In this document: one piece after another, positions 17,831 through 27,064 of the stretch
Position numbering within the stretch: position 1 is the first letter of the stretch
Layout: each line of letters opens with the position of its first letter
Assembly: GCF_030297175.1 (NCBI RefSeq)
Contig: NZ_AP028070.1
Location: 2,914,001-2,978,000 of the forward strand
Length of the DNA: 64,000 bases
Origin: Marinobacter sp. LA51
GTDB lineage: Bacteria; Pseudomonadota; Gammaproteobacteria; Pseudomonadales; Oleiphilaceae
Reading direction: 5' to 3'
Notes under the pieces: generated by a model
The model's input: the letters and a program-made list of their open reading frames with translations, nothing else
What the model was told of the DNA's origin: nothing
Database searches by the model: none
Made by a program: the position numbers and the translations under genes

Positions 17831-18328
17831 ATGAATACCATCCTCAAGCAATTCCTCCTGGTTTCAAGCATCTATCTATTCACCCCAACCGTTGACGCCT
17901 ACAGCCTGAACGACAGCCTGACCAAAGGTACTGCAGCACTGTCCTCAGCAACGCAAGTTAAAGGCGAAGCACAGCAACTGGTCGGCCAACTGCAGAGTCA
18001 GCTTGGTGTTTCCCAAGCACAAGCCGTCGGCGGTACCGGAGCCATGTTGCAGCTCGCGAAGAATCAGCTTGGCGCTAACACCATGAGCACCCTGAGTGGC
18101 AACGCCACCGGTCTGTCCAGCCTCCTGGGAGGCAGCAGCGGCCTGAGTAAAAACCTGCTCTCCAACATTTCCTCCATGAGTGGGGTGCAATCGGCGTTCT
18201 CTGCCCTGGGCATGGATCCCGCCATGATTCAGCAGTTCCTGCCGATAGTGCTGGGTTTTTTCGGTGAACAGGGCGTGGGCTCGACCTTGCTTGGGCAGTT
18301 GCAGAGTCTTTGGACGCCGGCCAAGTGA
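17831..18328 (+). CDS. DUF2780 exported protein
   Basis: A 165-residue protein with a signal peptide (LKQFLLVSSIYLFTPTVDA) and a low-complexity Ser/Gly/Gln/Leu-rich mature part (NDSLTKGTAALSSATQVK, LSSLLGGSSGLSKNLLSNIS, ALGMDPAMIQQFLPIVLGFFG). The repeat-like helices and ending match DUF2780/VcgC-like proteins, whose role is unknown. Transcribed with or just before the Nudix gene (44 nt gap). Confidence 0.7.
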   Translation: MNTILKQFLLVSSIYLFTPTVDAYSLNDSLTKGTAALSSATQVKGEAQQLVGQLQSQLGVSQAQAVGGTGAMLQLAKNQLGANTMSTLSGNATGLSSLLGGSSGLSKNLLSNISSMSGVQSAFSALGMDPAMIQQFLPIVLGFFGEQGVGSTLLGQLQSLWTPAK

Positions 18329-18371
18329 TTGGATAATCTGGTCACTACCAGCCTCCAAAGGACAGCACACT

Positions 18372-18947
18372 GTGGCAACCAAACGCTGGGCCAGCACCTT
18401 GCGGCCCAAGAAGCTACCGCTCCGGCGGCGCCTGACCCGCGCCTCCGTAGCGCTGATCTACCGACAAGCTGAAAACGGTGGAACAGAATTGCTGTTCATC
18501 CAACGGGCCCGCCGGGAAGGCGATCCCTGGTCCGGAGACATGGCCTTCCCAGGAGGCCGACTCCAGCCGGAAGACGCCACAACCCGGTCGGCCGCGGAAC
18601 GGGAAACTCTTGAGGAAACCGGAGTTGACCTGATTCGCCACGGCCGCTTCCAGGCTCGGCTATCCGATCTGATTACCCGCCACCATAGCCGCTGGCGCCC
18701 CATGGTGATCACACCCTACGTCTACGAATGGCAAGGCCCGCATACTGTCTCGCTGAACCACGAAGTTCAGCAAGTGGTGTGGGTTCCCCTCGCCTACCTC
18801 TCCGCGGAAGAGAACCAGAGCAGGCTGCCCTGGCGCACGCCTCTGGGCACATTGAACATGCCCTGCTGTCGGTATCAGGATTACTGCATCTGGGGGCTCA
18901 GTTACAGCATGCTGCAGGAGTTTCTGACACAGGGAACCAAGAGATAA
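18372..18947 (+). CDS. Nudix hydrolase, CoA pyrophosphatase type
   Basis: A 191-residue Nudix protein with AFPGGRLQPEDATTRSAA then RETLEETGV, the Nudix box with the extra spacing seen in YeaB/NudL-type CoA pyrophosphatases. These cleave CoA and its thioesters to 3',5'-ADP and phosphopantetheine. The UPF0035 element is recognisable in DPWSGDMAFPGG. The GTG start at 18372 was chosen because AAAGGA lies 9 nt upstream; a longer frame would run back into the DUF2780 gene. Confidence 0.8.
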   Translation: MATKRWASTLRPKKLPLRRRLTRASVALIYRQAENGGTELLFIQRARREGDPWSGDMAFPGGRLQPEDATTRSAAERETLEETGVDLIRHGRFQARLSDLITRHHSRWRPMVITPYVYEWQGPHTVSLNHEVQQVVWVPLAYLSAEENQSRLPWRTPLGTLNMPCCRYQDYCIWGLSYSMLQEFLTQGTKR

Positions 18948-19064
18948 ATGCGTAACAGTTTTACTTCTTTTTGCAGACAAGTTCTTTCCGGCTAGCTACT
19001 CTGACCCAGAACAGGTTCGAGTTATTTTGATGGCGCGCCCATTTTCGGGACACAGGAATCACGA

Positions 19065-19874
19065 ATGGTTTGGAATGATCGTGCGGATAATGTAGTTCTG
19101 ACCGGAATATTTCTAATCATCGGACTGATCAGTCCCCCAACATGGGGCGAACCGATGAAGGTCATAACAGAGCACTCGCCTCCAGGAGAGTATCTGGATG
19201 AGAACGGCCGTGTCACAGGCCCTACTGCCGAGTTGGTCCGAGAACTGATGAGGCGGGCTGGTGAACCCGGAGACATTGCAATCCTTCCCTGGGCGCGGGG
19301 TTATCGAATGGCTCAAAAAGGGGGCAATGTCGCCCTGTTTGAAACCGCCCGAACAGAACTTCGGGAAGATCAGTTCACATGGGTCGGTCCGATTAAGCGC
19401 GTCGCCACCGGTTTTTTTGTGCGTCAAGATAATGATATTGCGATAGAGACGTTGGACGATGCGCGTAAGCTAAAGGGTATATGTGCCTATCGGGGAAGCT
19501 CTGGCGGGGAGTCACTGTTAGCGTTGGGTTTTACCAATCTGGAGCAGCCAACCCAGCCTGCGCAGTGCCTGAAAATGCTCATGCACGGCCGAGTGGACGC
19601 CTGGGTGACCAGCGACATAGGGCGGATACCGTTACTTGCCGACTCAGAGTATGCCCAGGATGATGTGGTGCTAGCCTACATCACCTCAATCAGGTACCTG
19701 TACATTGCCATGTCACTGGATACCGAGGATGCCAAGGTTGAGCTCTGGCAGGACACCCTCGACAAGATGAAGCTGGATGGAACGCTTGCACAGTACTACA
19801 GGGGCACCTACCCCGATGACATGATCCAGGCGCTTAGCCAGCCTGGCCAGCCAGATTTCTCATGGCTGGATTAG
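19065..19874 (+). CDS. Orphan periplasmic solute-binding protein-like
   Basis: A 269-residue type 2 periplasmic binding protein fold: an N-terminal membrane/signal segment (VVLTGIFLIIGLISPPTWG), then VITEHSPPGEYLDENGRVTGPTAELVRELMRRAG, and the second lobe IETLDDARKLKGICAYRGSSG and LMHGRVDAWVTSDIGR. It resembles amino-acid binding proteins but has no permease or ATPase nearby; such orphans are common in marine gammaproteobacteria and may be sensors. A paralogue of the same type lies at 42950-43741. Confidence 0.75.
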   Translation: MVWNDRADNVVLTGIFLIIGLISPPTWGEPMKVITEHSPPGEYLDENGRVTGPTAELVRELMRRAGEPGDIAILPWARGYRMAQKGGNVALFETARTELREDQFTWVGPIKRVATGFFVRQDNDIAIETLDDARKLKGICAYRGSSGGESLLALGFTNLEQPTQPAQCLKMLMHGRVDAWVTSDIGRIPLLADSEYAQDDVVLAYITSIRYLYIAMSLDTEDAKVELWQDTLDKMKLDGTLAQYYRGTYPDDMIQALSQPGQPDFSWLD

Positions 19875-19934
19875 TCCGAAAACCACAATCCGTTGCGGTT
19901 GCAATCTAAGCACCGGAAACAGTGGCTGAGGCCC

Positions 19935-20351
19935 TTACAGGAAGCGCACTTCCCTATTCAGGGCACTCAAAGTTGTGGTCCCTTCCCGCGATTGAATAGC
20001 CTCGTCGTCCAGGCGAACTTCCTCTCCGGTTTGCTCAAAGATGGCCTGCTCGATCTTCTCGTTCGTGACCTCACCCGAGATTTGAATAGCATTCACTTTA
20101 TCTGAATCGACCGACGCCACGCCGCCAGGCAGGTAGATGGTGCCATTGCTGAAATCGACCGCGAAGGCGATAACCCCGGGCACCAGGAAGAACAAGAGGC
20201 CAATGCCATCCAGTATCACGACAGCCGGATCAAGGTGTCCGGAGTGCTGCCCCTTTCTCTCCGGGTAAAGGATCGTGCCACAGGCGACGAGCTGCATTGA
20301 AAACCCAGCGACTACAGAAATAACAACAGACTTCTTGAGCTTGGTGTTCAT
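19935..20351 (-). CDS. Predicted lipoprotein (YceK/YidQ-like)
   Basis: A 138-residue protein with a basic start (NTKLKKS), hydrophobic core and lipobox LVAC (Cys about residue 21), followed by GTILYPERKGQHSGHLDPAVVILDGIGLLFFLVPGVIAFAVDFSNGTIYLP. The last stretch resembles small YceK/YidQ-like lipoproteins. The ATG at 20351 is preferred over an upstream one because GGAGAG lies close before it. The strongly hydrophobic 'DGIGLLFFLVPGVIAFAVDF' block suggests a second membrane association. Confidence 0.7.
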   Translation of the reverse strand: MNTKLKKSVVISVVAGFSMQLVACGTILYPERKGQHSGHLDPAVVILDGIGLLFFLVPGVIAFAVDFSNGTIYLPGGVASVDSDKVNAIQISGEVTNEKIEQAIFEQTGEEVRLDDEAIQSREGTTTLSALNREVRFL

Positions 20352-20442
20352 TCTTCTTCTCTCCTGTGCTGCTTTACAAACAAAAGGAGGGACCAGACTC
20401 GCACAAGGCGCAACTCCGGAGCAATGTTGCCAATGACTTACA

Positions 20443-20673
20443 TCACCACAGAAAATGCGCGAACAACCAAAAACCGGCAGCGCCCAAAACAATCACGGAC
20501 AAATGCATAACCAAGTTTGCTCGGGTAGTTGGGGAAGGCTTTTCAGGAAAATTAAAGTACTCCTCGCCAAACAGCCCCACTCCGCATTGCTCACAATAAT
20601 TCTTAGAGTATGAGAGCCTGAGTTCAGCTGGCTCAAACCTTTTCCGACAGCTGTAGCAGCTAGGTTTAATCAT
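20443..20673 (-). CDS. Small zinc-ribbon membrane protein
   Basis: A 76-residue protein with four cysteines as CYSC near the start and CEQC at about residues 27-30, a plausible zinc ribbon, followed by a C-terminal membrane helix (LVMHLSVIVLGAAGFWLFAHFLW). The start MIKPSCYSC at 20673 is favoured because the upstream extension reaches into the alcohol dehydrogenase intergenic space. No function is known. It lies between a lipoprotein gene and the dehydrogenase on the same strand. Confidence 0.6.
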   Translation of the reverse strand: MIKPSCYSCRKRFEPAELRLSYSKNYCEQCGVGLFGEEYFNFPEKPSPTTRANLVMHLSVIVLGAAGFWLFAHFLW

Positions 20674-20701
20674 CTTTTGTCCCAGGCAAAACGATGGTTG
20701 A

Positions 20702-21844
20702 TCAAAACGACTGGCGCATGATGTGTTCAATGGTTGCCGCTGGCAGCACCACGGGATTCGCCTTCATGGAGGAAGAACTGGCAGCCGCTTTCGAGGCTGC
20801 AATGATGTGCTCGTCGGTCACCCCAATCGACTCAAGCCCGGACAGGCCACTTTGGATAATCCATTCATGGAAGCGCGGCAACGCCTGGTCCGAGTTGGTC
20901 TCAAAAACCTCGGCAATCCAATCGATTACCTGATCGATACGAGCCTTGTGTTCCGCTTCCGTCACAGCGTCACGATTGGCCGCAATGCCCGCCGGTAACA
21001 GCGCGCCGCAGATGGCGCCGTGGGGCGCACCGCACAAGCCGCCCAGCGGGCCTGCCAAGCCGTGGACAACACCCAGCCCTGAGTTGGCGAGGGCCAGGCC
21101 ACCAAACATGCTGACCTGAGCCATGGCATCACGGGCCTCTTTGGACTCCCCACTCATCAGTTGCTTTAACGCCGCAAGGCCCTTGGGAATCGCCTCCTTG
21201 CACAGCATGTCCGTGAACAGGTTGGCGCGAGACGAAAGGTAAGGCTCAATTACCTGGGTAATGGCGTCCAGCCCCGAGTGCAAGCTGACGTGCCGGGGGC
21301 AATTATCAGTCAGTGCGGGGTCAATCAGGGCAAGGTCCGGGAGCAACCGGTTATCCCGGAGGCTGACCTTGCGCTGGGCGTCCGGAATATCGATCACTGC
21401 GTTGCGGGTGACTTCGGCGCCGGTACCCGAGGTGGTTGGAACCAGAATCAGCGGCAGGCGCTTGGCCGTTAAAGGCAGACCGTCTCCCACCACCTCCAGG
21501 TGACGCATCAACTCGGTGTCACTCGGCAGCATGGCCGCCAGCACCTTGGCGGAATCCATCACCGAGCCGCCACCAATGCCAAGCACCAGATCGACACCCA
21601 GCTTCTTACCCTGATCGACCGCAGCCGTGAGCGCATTCAGGTCGGGCTCTTTTTCAACCGACAGGGTTTGCACGATCTCAACCGTGGTCAATGACTCGAA
21701 CACCGCAGCCAGCCGACCAGGATTGCTGCCGTGCACGATCAGTGCTCGCGTACCCAGTTTCGTTGCCCGATCGTTCAGTTGGGCTATATAGCCCCGCCCG
21801 AATACGATTTCCGTCGGGGTTACCAAGTTAAAAGCACCTACCAT
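20702..21844 (-). CDS. Iron-containing (group III) alcohol dehydrogenase
   Basis: A 380-residue Fe-ADH. It starts AFNLVTPTEIVFGRGYIAQL, binds NAD(P) through GGGSVMDSAK, and carries PTTSGTGAEVTRNAVI, the metal-binding HSGLDAITQVIEPYLS (with the Asp before DP.LT) and HGLAGPLGGLCGAPHG, whose histidines are iron ligands. It probably oxidises primary alcohols or reduces aldehydes; the substrate is not predictable. The ATG at 21844 is preferred over an upstream one, with AGGA about 10 nt before it. Confidence 0.9.
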   Translation of the reverse strand: MVGAFNLVTPTEIVFGRGYIAQLNDRATKLGTRALIVHGSNPGRLAAVFESLTTVEIVQTLSVEKEPDLNALTAAVDQGKKLGVDLVLGIGGGSVMDSAKVLAAMLPSDTELMRHLEVVGDGLPLTAKRLPLILVPTTSGTGAEVTRNAVIDIPDAQRKVSLRDNRLLPDLALIDPALTDNCPRHVSLHSGLDAITQVIEPYLSSRANLFTDMLCKEAIPKGLAALKQLMSGESKEARDAMAQVSMFGGLALANSGLGVVHGLAGPLGGLCGAPHGAICGALLPAGIAANRDAVTEAEHKARIDQVIDWIAEVFETNSDQALPRFHEWIIQSGLSGLESIGVTDEHIIAASKAAASSSSMKANPVVLPAATIEHIMRQSF

Positions 21845-22094
21845 AGAAAGTCGTCCTGAAGATAAAAAGAGATGCGCACTGCATGAACACTCAGTGTCAG
21901 GCTGTATGTAGCATTCTGACATCTACGTTTCACCTTACTCCAGAGCTTATTCGGGCCGCTCAAAACTTTCGCCCTTCCGTTTGTCGGCCAATGCAACTCA
22001 TTAACTCAAACGAGTAGCCGATTCTTTTTCCGGTGCACCAGTTCCGTCTATGATTCGTAGGTCTCGATTCGAACTTCTTGAAAAAGGTACTTTT

Positions 22095-22766
22095 GTGTCC
22101 ACCAGTGTGCAGATCAGCGACATTAATCTGAGCTATCCGACAGACTCAGGGGCCGTATCGGTGCTTAAAAACGCCTCACTCACGGTGCCGCCGGGCGACA
22201 CACTGGCGATCACCGGGCCGTCTGGCAGTGGCAAAACCTCACTGCTACTGCTGCTGTCTGGCCTGCAGCGCCCCACCAGCGGTGAAATACTGGTGGGCGA
22301 CCAGCGACTCAGCGAGATGGACTCCAACACTCTGGCCGACTGGCGCAGTGAGCATCTCGGCATCATCTTTCAGTCCTTCCACCTGCTGCCGGGGCTGACC
22401 GCACTCGGCAATGTCAGCCTGCCGCTGGAAATCGCCGGACAGCCCAAGGCCCGGGAACAAGCCTTGTCAATGTTGGACTCTGTAGGCCTTAGCCACCGGC
22501 TGCAGCATTACCCGGAGCAGCTCTCCGGCGGCGAACAACAACGGGTGGCCATTGCCCGGGCGCTGGTGCACCAGCCAAGCCTGCTGCTGGGAGATGAGCC
22601 CACTGGCAACCTGGACCAGGAAACCGGTGAAAAGGTGCTGTCTCTGCTGTTCGATCTGCACGAACAGAGTAAGTCCACCCTGGTGCTGGTGACTCACGAC
22701 GAGCGCGTTGCCCAACGCTGCCAGCATCGCGTGCAAATGGACGGTGGGCGATTGTATGAAGCGTAA
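22095..22766 (+). CDS. ybbA: ABC transporter ATP-binding protein, YbbA/LolD-like
   Basis: A 223-residue ABC ATPase: Walker [11 protein letters not shown]-loop [10 protein letters not shown], signature [15 protein letters not shown], Walker [13 protein letters not shown] and the H-loop VTHD. It is of the MacB/LolD subfamily that partners FtsX-type permeases. A GTG start (22095) is chosen because AAAAAGG lies 7 nt upstream; an ATG further up would add 15 residues. The permease gene overlaps its end by 11 bp. No tesA homologue is adjacent. Confidence 0.85.
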   Translation: MSTSVQISDINLSYPTDSGAVSVLKNASLTVPPGDTLAITGPSGSGKTSLLLLLSGLQRPTSGEILVGDQRLSEMDSNTLADWRSEHLGIIFQSFHLLPGLTALGNVSLPLEIAGQPKAREQALSMLDSVGLSHRLQHYPEQLSGGEQQRVAIARALVHQPSLLLGDEPTGNLDQETGEKVLSLLFDLHEQSKSTLVLVTHDERVAQRCQHRVQMDGGRLYEA

Positions 22767-25341
22767 AGCCTCTACCAGCGCATCCTCCACCCGCATCCTA
22801 TGGATGCTGAAATTCGCAATCACCGATCTGCGTTCGCGAATTTCCGCACTGAAAGTCTTTTTGGCTTGCCTGATTCTGGGCGTCACCCTGGTGGCGGCCA
22901 CGGCCAGCCTGTACCGGGTTATCGAGCAAAGCCTGCTGGCCGACACCCGGGCCATACTGGGGGGCGACGTTGAACTGGACACTAACGAGCCCCTACCGGA
23001 TGACGTACTCGAGTGGATTCGCCAAACCGGTCGAATCTCGCTGGTGCGCGAGTTCGACACCATTGTTAGCAGTGAATCGGGCGATGGCTTTTTCCGGGCC
23101 GAGATTCTGGTTCCAGATGCAGCCTACCCTCTTTACGGCGAGCTGCAACTGGCACCAAACCAATCCCGTACAGACTTGACGGCAAGGCAAGGGGAGTTCT
23201 GGGGCGCGGTTATCGATCCGTTGCTGGCCGAGCGCCTGGAACAGACAGTCGGAGATGAGCTCCAGATCGGTGCCGCCACCTTCCGCATCACCGGGCTGAT
23301 TGAGAAACAGCCTGACCGGAGCCTGAACGCCAACTGGCGCGGCCTACCCGTGATGATCTCCGAGCAAGCGGTGAATGCCACCCAATTGATCCGCCCCGGC
23401 AGCCGCGTTGACTACGAGTACCGGATACAGACCGAGCGCGACCTGGACCTGTGGCTGGAAGAATTCGAACAGGCTTTCCCTGACACCCGCTGGGACATCA
23501 CCACCTTTGCCGAACGCAGCGAACGCATCGCCGAACGGCTGGACCAGATTGCCACCGCACTGATTCTGATTGCCTTCACCACCCTGTTTATTGGCGGTCT
23601 CGGGGTTGCCAACAGTATTCGCGCTTACCTGGATGAAAAACTCGGCACCATCGCCACCCTGCAGACCCTGGGACTGAGACGCCGACCACTGGTGGGCATC
23701 TATCTGTTGCAGATTGGTCTTATGGGCAGCCTGGCGGGGCTGATCGGCGGCGCCATAGGCCTTGGACTTGCAGCGGTTGCCATCGGTGTGGCGGGCGATG
23801 CCTTTGCACTGGCGGGGCCGGAGGGCGCTTCCTCCTGGCTGCAGCTCTGGCTGCTGCCGCTGCTACTCAGCTGGCTGTTTGCAGTGCTCACCGCTTATGT
23901 CTTCGCGTTGCCTTCCCTGGCCAAGGCGCTGGCCGCACCACCCGCCGGGCTGTTCCGGGGGCAGGTTCAGGCCGCCAGCCATGAGCCACGCAAATGGCGT
24001 ATAGCCAGCTATCTGCTGTTGGCTGCGTATATCGGCGCTACACTCCTGGGGCTACCCTCCCCTGAGCTGGGCTTCTTGTTTTTATTAGCGGTGATCGTAC
24101 TTTGGGGTCTGCTGGAAGGGCTGATAAAAGGCCTGCGCCATGGTGCAAAAACACTGGAAAACAGCGGCTTTGCCGGTGGCAACTTTGCCCGCCGGCTGGC
24201 CCTGGCTAATCTCCATCGGCCCGGTTCACCGCTGCGGGCCACGCTATTATCCCTGGGTACGGCACTGACACTCGTGGTCGCCTGTACTCTTCTGGTCACC
24301 ACGCTGCTCAGGGCACTGGAAACCACCATACCGGCCGAATCCCCCGCACTGATTCTCTATGACGTGTTTCCGGACCAGATGGAAGAGTTGGAGAGCGGCC
24401 TGACCTCCCTGGACGCCTCCAGCAGCACCGAGCTTCTGCCGCTGGTTCGCGCTCGACTTGCCAAGGTCAACGAGCAACCCATTGCGGAGCTACTCGCCAA
24501 CGACTCACAAGCCAGGCGCGAGGCCATGGGCGACGAATACAAGCTCAGCTACCTTTCCGGCAACCCGGAGGGTCTGGAACTGGTATCCGGACAATGGTGG
24601 ACGTCGCCCGCACCCAAGGGCGCGCCAGTGTTCATGGCCATGGAAGATCGGGAAGCGAACGAGCTGGGACTGTCGACTGGAGATCAGGTGGAGTTCACCG
24701 CCCAAGGCCAGCCGATTACCGCAGAGATCAAGGCCATCTACCGACAGAAAGGTCTTCAGACTCGATTCTGGTTCGAAGGCATTCTGCAAGACGGCGCTCT
24801 GGACAACCTCATCAGCCGGTACGTTGGCGCGGTGTATCAAAGCGACCCTGCTGCAAAGACGTCCCAACAGTGGCTGGCACGAAACATCCCCAACGTGATC
24901 ACCCTGCGCACCGCCGACTGGCTGCAAACCGCCGGCAACCTGCTCAACAAGGCCGCGGCGGGTCTTGCCGCCGTGGCTACCGTCAGCTTGCTGGCAAGCC
25001 TATTGGTGCTATCGAGCGTGGTCAGTGTGAGCCGCCGACGACAACTCTACGAGGCCAACCTGTTGCACTGTCTCGGAGCCAGGCACCAAGCCATTCGGCA
25101 ATCCATGCTCCTGGAAACCGGGCTGCTGACTTTCCTTGCGACCGTCTTCGCCACCGCACTTGGGGCACTAATAGCCCTGCCCCTGGCGGATCTTGCACTG
25201 AAATTGCCGGCCGGCGATCTCTGGTGGCTGGGTGCAATGGTGGCGGGTATCGTCAGCTCACTGGCGCTGCTTGGTGGTTTGTTGCCCACACTGAAGGCCA
25301 TGCGACTTAATCCGGCGGTGCTATTACGGGAAGGGGGATAA
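22756..25341 (+). CDS. ybbP: FtsX-like ABC permease, YbbP-like
   Basis: An 861-residue membrane protein: first helix about residues 25-50, a large periplasmic domain, a four-helix FtsX core, then a second domain set (GNFARRLALANLHRPGSPLRATLLSLG onward) ending SLALLGGLLPTLKAMRLNPAVLLREGG. This 10-helix layout matches YbbP, partner of YbbA, whose substrate is debated. The ATG at 22756 lies inside the end of ybbA, indicating translational coupling. A terminator follows at 25390. Confidence 0.85.
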   Translation: MKRKASTSASSTRILWMLKFAITDLRSRISALKVFLACLILGVTLVAATASLYRVIEQSLLADTRAILGGDVELDTNEPLPDDVLEWIRQTGRISLVREFDTIVSSESGDGFFRAEILVPDAAYPLYGELQLAPNQSRTDLTARQGEFWGAVIDPLLAERLEQTVGDELQIGAATFRITGLIEKQPDRSLNANWRGLPVMISEQAVNATQLIRPGSRVDYEYRIQTERDLDLWLEEFEQAFPDTRWDITTFAERSERIAERLDQIATALILIAFTTLFIGGLGVANSIRAYLDEKLGTIATLQTLGLRRRPLVGIYLLQIGLMGSLAGLIGGAIGLGLAAVAIGVAGDAFALAGPEGASSWLQLWLLPLLLSWLFAVLTAYVFALPSLAKALAAPPAGLFRGQVQAASHEPRKWRIASYLLLAAYIGATLLGLPSPELGFLFLLAVIVLWGLLEGLIKGLRHGAKTLENSGFAGGNFARRLALANLHRPGSPLRATLLSLGTALTLVVACTLLVTTLLRALETTIPAESPALILYDVFPDQMEELESGLTSLDASSSTELLPLVRARLAKVNEQPIAELLANDSQARREAMGDEYKLSYLSGNPEGLELVSGQWWTSPAPKGAPVFMAMEDREANELGLSTGDQVEFTAQGQPITAEIKAIYRQKGLQTRFWFEGILQDGALDNLISRYVGAVYQSDPAAKTSQQWLARNIPNVITLRTADWLQTAGNLLNKAAAGLAAVATVSLLASLLVLSSVVSVSRRRQLYEANLLHCLGARHQAIRQSMLLETGLLTFLATVFATALGALIALPLADLALKLPAGDLWWLGAMVAGIVSSLALLGGLLPTLKAMRLNPAVLLREGG

Positions 25342-25389
25342 AACCAAGTGGGTCCAGATCAGTTCCGGCTTGGAGCATCTGATCGGCAA

Positions 25390-25411
25390 TGCCCGGCGTT
25401 CAGGCCGGGCA
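25390..25411 (+). terminator. Rho-independent-like terminator after ybbAP
   Basis: TGCCCGGC (25390-25397) pairs with GCCGGGCA (25404-25411) around a 6-nt loop and is followed by CTTTC. It is GC-rich and compact, with a short T-run. Confidence 0.6.
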
Positions 25412-25445
25412 CTTTCAAAATCAGGGCTGGATCAACCTGCCCCTG

Positions 25446-25604
25446 TTACTTCTTCTGGTTTGCCTGCTTTGACGCAGAGTAAGAAAGTTGTCCACTCTCG
25501 CCTTTGCCAATCTGCTCAACGGAACCGCCAGCTTTGAGGAAAGCAGCAGTCTGCTCTTCAATGGTGGCTGACGTTAATGTCGCTTTTTCGGCTTTCTTGC
25601 TCAT
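25446..25604 (-). CDS. Small basic protein with SutA-like short motif
   Basis: A 52-residue protein (start MSKKAEK at 25604, preceded by GAGGAGAG). It is Lys/Ser-rich and contains TIEEQTAAFLKAGGSVEQIGKGESG. The FL-x-GG-x-xQEI/EQI pattern resembles the short helix in Pseudomonas SutA-type RNA-polymerase-associated proteins and several other small Pseudomonadota proteins. Function is not inferred beyond that; it is probably a soluble regulator or ribosome-associated factor. Confidence 0.6.
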   Translation of the reverse strand: MSKKAEKATLTSATIEEQTAAFLKAGGSVEQIGKGESGQLSYSASKQANQKK

Positions 25605-25695
25605 TCTGCTCTCCTCGCTATTCGTTGGCTCATTCACCAACCTCAGACATCCATAGTATCCTAAATAAGATAAAATTGTTTAATTAGTATCCGCC

Positions 25696-26478
25696 TCAGT
25701 CCTGCCAATAAGCCTTACTGCGTTCATCCATAGGAAAAAAATGCTCAATCCGCAGATTCTGCGCGGTAACATCCAGGGGCGTGCCTATGGTTGCGATGGT
25801 CGAGAAGATGCTGAGTTGTTGGTCGCCCAGGTTCAGAGTAAAAGGAATCGCCGGATAGTCCAGATGCTCCACCACGTGGCTTTTCCAGTGTTCCGGAACA
25901 CCCGGCATGGTCAGTGCCTGCTCCAGCAATCGATTAGGCTGATCCCTGAAGGGGCCGGCCAGGTGCTCATGGTAAACGCGCTGCAGCATATGGCAGGCGA
26001 TATTTTCCCAGTCGCCCACAAAGGGTTTCATGCCCTTGTCATCCAGCAGCGACAGCAAAAAGTTAGGCCTTGAAGGGAATTGAGCGCCCAACCCAACCAT
26101 TTTTACCATCATCTCCCGCATGGCCTGGTTGGCCATCACCAAATAGTATTCGTGATCGAACACCACGGCCGGGTAAGGCAGATGCGCCTGCAACAGGTGC
26201 TCAAGGGCGTCTTTGATCATAGCCATGCCTGGCGAAGTCAGATCCTGGTCGGAGTAAACCTGGCTATACCCCGCCGCCGACAGCAGGCGGTTGGTTCCTG
26301 CCAAATCGGTTTGTAGCATCTGGGCCAGATGCAGAACCATGCCTTTGCTGGGCTTGCTTCGCCCTGTTTCCAGAAAGCTGATGTGTTTCGCCGACACCTC
26401 GCACTCCAGAGCAAAATCCATCTGGCTCAAGCGTTTACCCTGCCGCATCTCTCTAAAAAGCGTACCAAAGGCGCTCAT
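25696..26478 (-). CDS. XRE-family regulator with MmyB-like ligand domain
   Basis: A 260-residue protein: N-terminal helix-turn-helix (RLSQMDFALECEVSAKHISFLETGRSKPSKGM, residues about 12-45), then a C-terminal domain typical of MmyB-like transcription factors (AVVFDHEYYLVMANQAMREMM, a PAS-like ligand pocket, and later PAIPFTLNLGDQQLSIFSTIATIGTPLDVTAQNLRIEHFFP). Such regulators are thought to sense fatty acids or other small ligands. It faces a divergent membrane-protein gene at 26630 and may control it. Confidence 0.85.
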   Translation of the reverse strand: MSAFGTLFREMRQGKRLSQMDFALECEVSAKHISFLETGRSKPSKGMVLHLAQMLQTDLAGTNRLLSAAGYSQVYSDQDLTSPGMAMIKDALEHLLQAHLPYPAVVFDHEYYLVMANQAMREMMVKMVGLGAQFPSRPNFLLSLLDDKGMKPFVGDWENIACHMLQRVYHEHLAGPFRDQPNRLLEQALTMPGVPEHWKSHVVEHLDYPAIPFTLNLGDQQLSIFSTIATIGTPLDVTAQNLRIEHFFPMDERSKAYWQD

Positions 26479-26629
26479 CGTGCTACCTGTAAAATTCCGA
26501 GTGTCCAGCGATTATCCTAGCCCAAGGTAGTCCTTACCATTACCTCATAGGTAATTGAGACCTTCACCGCCCGGGTAGAAGCTTAGAAGTGTAGTCAAAC
26601 CCATTGCGAAACCCGATTGAGGTGATCCT

Positions 26630-27052
26630 ATGAATAACTTTGTTCGCCGATTCAGTGCCAGGCAAATCATCCTGAGCGACGTTTTCCTCTCCACGCCCCT
26701 TGCCTTGGCGCTCATTCTGGCCGCGGGCCCAATTGCCCAGTGGGCGGGCGGCCCCGGCGCAACCTTCTACCTGGTGGTTGGCGTGGTAATGCTGCTCTGG
26801 TGCGTGGATATGGCCGCCATGGCCATGAATGCACGGTGGCTGGAGCGATACTTCAATCTGATGATTGGCGTCGATGTAGCCTGGGGCCTGCTGTCACTTG
26901 CCCTGATGGTGTGGTTTGCGGAGAGCCTGCAGCCACTGGGTTGGGCGCTGTTCGCACTGAACGTGCTGGTTCCTTTAGACATGGCGTGGATGAAGTGGGT
27001 TGCCGGAAGCCAGCCACATCAGAGTCAGAGACGAAGTGCGGGCTTAACTTGA
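26630..27052 (+). CDS. Small four-helix membrane protein
   Basis: A 140-residue protein with about four membrane helices (LALALILAAGPIAQWAG, FYLVVGVVMLLWCVDMAAM, MIGVDVAWGLLSLALMVWF, LGWALFALNVLVPLDMAWM). No family is recognised. The ribosome site GAGGTGATCC before ATG is strong. It is divergent from the XRE regulator (152-nt shared promoter region), which may regulate it. Confidence 0.6.
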   Translation: MNNFVRRFSARQIILSDVFLSTPLALALILAAGPIAQWAGGPGATFYLVVGVVMLLWCVDMAAMAMNARWLERYFNLMIGVDVAWGLLSLALMVWFAESLQPLGWALFALNVLVPLDMAWMKWVAGSQPHQSQRRSAGLT

Positions 27053-27064
27053 CCGGCCTTGCGC